A DNA stretch of 18,028 bases, from assembly GCA_040399685.1 (NCBI GenBank), contig JBBART010000041.1, positions 1 to 18,028 of the forward strand. Direction: 5' to 3'. Position 1 is the stretch's first letter, and each line of letters begins with the position of its first letter. Shown one piece after another: positions 16,393 to 18,028 of the stretch. Position numbers and translations under genes: made by a program. The notes below the pieces were generated by a model. The model was not told the DNA's origin. It saw only the letters and a list, made by a program, of their open reading frames with translations, and did no database searches. The DNA is from CAIQQQ01 sp040399685. GTDB lineage: Bacteria; Pseudomonadota; Alphaproteobacteria; Acetobacterales; Acetobacteraceae.

Positions 16393-16538
16393 AGAAAACG
16401 TTAATATTAAATTCAACACAAAACACGATCGTGACGAATAAAAATAGATATTTTCGAATATTTTACGTTGGCGAAATAGCCGCAATGTTAACATGCTGTT
16501 CATATCTAAGTCGTAATTTGGTTAGGTGATTTTCCCGC
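16393..16538 (+). promoter_or_regulatory. AT-rich intergenic region with four short palindromes, probable promoter/operator
   Basis: This 146-base gap inside the chemotaxis locus is markedly AT-rich. It contains TTAATATTAA (16401-16410), CACGATCGTG (16424-16433), ATATT-TTCG-AATAT (16448-16461) and ATGTTAACAT (16485-16494), each self-complementary. Such a gap before STAS-cheY-cheA suggests an independent promoter with operator sites. I could not identify a convincing -35/-10 pair or a flagellar sigma-28 site. Confidence 0.4.
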
Positions 16539-16853
16539 ATGTCGGAGAACTGCTTAATGATATGGAAACCGACAGAAAAAGAGGGCGAATGCGGTTTGGT
16601 GGTGCCTGCGATTCTTGATATTACAATGGCAGATCCGCTGCACCGCGCACTTATTGATCGCTCCAGGTCCGGGGATCCGATCATACTGTGTTGCTCTGAG
16701 ATATCCCGTGTATCAACTGCCTCTGTTCAGGTATTAATCGCAATGGCAATCGAAGCACGCACGCGCGGAATTGTATTTCAGCTGCGCGATCCTTCCCAGG
16801 CATTTTCCGTTGCTCTTGCCGATCTTGGCGTAAGTTCGCATCTCAACCTGTAG
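16539..16853 (+). CDS. STAS-domain protein of a chemotaxis locus
   Basis: The 104-residue product has the STAS (sulfate transporter/anti-sigma antagonist) layout: a first strand with CGLVVPAILDI, then MADPLHRALIDRS, strand IILCCSEISRVS and helix TASVQVLIAMAIEARTRG, ending in strand IVFQLRDPS and helix VALADLGVSSHL. Aligned by eye with SpoIIAA, the DSSGL phosphorylation motif reads STASV, so alanine occupies the usual phosphoserine position. Stand-alone STAS proteins are found beside CheY and CheA in several alphaproteobacterial che operons, where their role is poorly defined. ATG 16539 has AGGTGAT (16524-16530) upstream. ATG 16557, preceded by GGAG, is a second possible start giving 98 residues. 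CheY begins 10 bases after its stop. Confidence 0.72.
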   Translation: MSENCLMIWKPTEKEGECGLVVPAILDITMADPLHRALIDRSRSGDPIILCCSEISRVSTASVQVLIAMAIEARTRGIVFQLRDPSQAFSVALADLGVSSHLNL

Positions 16854-16863
16854 GAGAGTCGCC

Positions 16864-17229
16864 ATGGCACGACATATCATAACGGTAGATGATTCGAAAA
16901 CCATGCGTGACATGGTGGCCTTCACTTTGCGCGGCGCCGGCTTTCAGGTCAGCGAGGCAGAGGACGGTCAGAAGGCCATCCAGATGCTGCAAACCGTCAA
17001 AGTTGATTTGGTCATCACCGACCTCAATATGCCAAAGTTGGACGGGGTCGGCCTCATTCGGGCACTGCGTGCTGACTCGAAGCACCGATCTGTGCCGATT
17101 TTAATGCTGACCACGGAGTCAGATCCCGCGAAGAAGGCGGAAGGAAAAGGAGCCGGGGCAACAGGGTGGCTCGTCAAGCCGTTCAATCCAGAAAAGCTGG
17201 TCGAACTTATCCATCGCGTCTGCGGCTGA
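16864..17229 (+). CDS. cheY: CheY-type response regulator receiver
   Basis: The product is a single 121-residue receiver domain. The acidic pair is D9-D10, the phosphoacceptor is D53 (VITDLNMPKLDG), the switch threonine is T83 or T84 (MLTTES), and the conserved lysine is K105 (VKPFNP). No output domain is attached. By family, a phosphorylated CheY binds the flagellar motor switch or acts as a phosphate sink for CheA. Its position directly before cheA supports phosphotransfer from that kinase. The GGAGAG ribosome binding site overlaps the STAS gene stop region (16853-16858), so the genes are cotranscribed. All catalytic residues are present. Confidence 0.93.
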   Translation: MARHIITVDDSKTMRDMVAFTLRGAGFQVSEAEDGQKAIQMLQTVKVDLVITDLNMPKLDGVGLIRALRADSKHRSVPILMLTTESDPAKKAEGKGAGATGWLVKPFNPEKLVELIHRVCG

Positions 17230-17241
17230 CGGGGCGCGCCG

Positions 17242-18028
17242 ATGTCCGGGTTCGACCATCTCAAAGGCACATATTTCGATGAATGCGCAGAGCTGCTCGA
17301 TGCCGCTTACGTCCATCTGGCAGCGATCACGGATGATCATACAGATGATGACACCATTCATGCCCTCTTTCGGGCCTTCCACTCGATTAAAGGGGGCGGG
17401 GGCGCTTTTGGATTTGATCGGCTCGTAGCCTTCGCCCACGAACTCGAAACCGTGCTGGACCTGTTACGTGACGGAAGGTTGGCGTTGGAGCCACCGGTTG
17501 CCGCCCTGCTGCTGCGTAGCACCGACACGTTAAGTGACCTGATAGCTGCCACCCGTAAGGGGCTTGCGAAGCCCCAGGGCTTTGAGGACGAGTTGGTCGC
17601 AGCGCTGCGCGATATCGCATCCGTAGCTGGTGAGGCGGTCATCAGGCCACAAATCCCGCCCGTCCACAGTGTTGAAGCGGCTGGTATGTCGGTCTATCGC
17701 ATCACATTCGTCCCACGCTCTGGCTTGTTTAGGAGTGCGAACGAGCCGCTGCTGATCATCCGTGAGCTCAAGCGTCTCGGTGTTGTGGAGGTACAAGCCG
17801 ATATTTCGCGCTTGCCCACGCTTGCTGATCTTGATGCAGAGGAACCCTATCTTGCCTGGATACTCATCGTGGAAACCAATCGCCCCCGTAGCGCGGTCGA
17901 AGACGTGTTTGAATTTGTCGGGGACGATTGTGACCTGACAATAGACCTGCTGGAGGTGGCCGACGCTATCGCCGGATCATGTCCCGCCCCGTGGTGTAGC
18001 AACGTCGCTGCCGAGCAGGGCTGGTTGC
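17242..18028 (+). CDS. cheA: Chemotaxis histidine kinase CheA, N-terminal part (runs off the window)
   Basis: The frame from ATG 17242 stays open to the window end (262 codons). The N-terminal P1 (Hpt) domain has the phosphorylation motif LFRAFHSIKGGGGAFGF with the phospho-histidine at residue 47. After a linker, a second domain runs from about residue 150 (MSVYRITFVPRSGLFRSANE to the EPYLAWILIVETN and DDCDLTIDLL segments), similar to the P2-like or CheA-linking region before the dimerisation domain. The ATPase (P4) and CheW-like (P5) domains would follow beyond the window. In its family, CheA autophosphorylates in response to MCPs and passes phosphate to CheY and CheB. It begins 12 bases after the cheY stop, and the operon order MCP-STAS-CheY-CheA supports the call. 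Confidence 0.9.
   Translation, partial: MSGFDHLKGTYFDECAELLDAAYVHLAAITDDHTDDDTIHALFRAFHSIKGGGGAFGFDRLVAFAHELETVLDLLRDGRLALEPPVAALLLRSTDTLSDLIAATRKGLAKPQGFEDELVAALRDIASVAGEAVIRPQIPPVHSVEAAGMSVYRITFVPRSGLFRSANEPLLIIRELKRLGVVEVQADISRLPTLADLDAEEPYLAWILIVETNRPRSAVEDVFEFVGDDCDLTIDLLEVADAIAGSCPAPWCSNVAAEQGWL

Overview
The window looks like chromosomal DNA from a GC-rich alphaproteobacterium. The gene content and protein style suggest Rhodospirillales or Acetobacteraceae, but this is an inference because no rRNA or marker gene is present. About 14 kb is a cell-surface or exopolysaccharide biosynthesis region. A gene-poor gap of about 1.1 kb that becomes AT-rich follows, and the right end is the start of a chemotaxis-type signalling operon.

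Left edge (1-4536). Bases 1-53 carry two tandem 24-bp repeats ending in TTGACA. This resembles the terminus of an IS21-like insertion sequence that has removed the 5' end of a Wzx-like flippase gene (+ strand, to 1262). A minus-strand operon converges on it: a HAD-like protein fused in frame to a small secreted protein (4536-3568), a UDP-glucuronate 4-epimerase-like sugar epimerase (3536-2547), and a WsaF-like glycosyltransferase (2547-1255) coupled through a TGATG stop/start.

Middle (4709-14137). A plus-strand pair follows: a WalW-type polysaccharide deacetylase and a GT4 glycosyltransferase, overlapping by ATGA. A convergent minus-strand gene encodes a secreted beta-helix protein (7874-6948). 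A second plus-strand operon then runs: asparagine-synthase-like amidotransferase, GT4 glycosyltransferase, a 60-residue single-span membrane protein, an exosortase-A-type O-glycosylation ligase (Wzy/WaaL-like), and a Tat-exported family-5 ABC substrate-binding protein. The amidotransferase and the ligase resemble the subfamilies associated with XrtA/PEP-CTERM loci, but no exosortase is in view. Together these genes would make an activated uronic sugar, assemble and modify a repeat unit, flip it (the flippase here is damaged), polymerise or ligate it, and trim the product in the periplasm.

Right end (14138-18028). No convincing gene lies between 14138 and 15234. A membrane-less MCP-like protein, a STAS-domain protein, a CheY-type receiver and the N-terminal part of a CheA kinase (running off the window) follow on the plus strand. 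The 146-bp gap between the MCP-like gene and the STAS gene is AT-rich, contains four short palindromes, and probably holds a separate promoter.

The points most worth a second look are the IS-truncated flippase, the HAD/secreted-protein in-frame fusion, the small membrane protein inside the amidotransferase-ligase operon, the XrtA-type genes without an exosortase, and the STAS/soluble-MCP arrangement of the chemotaxis locus. I did not find a clearly new system.
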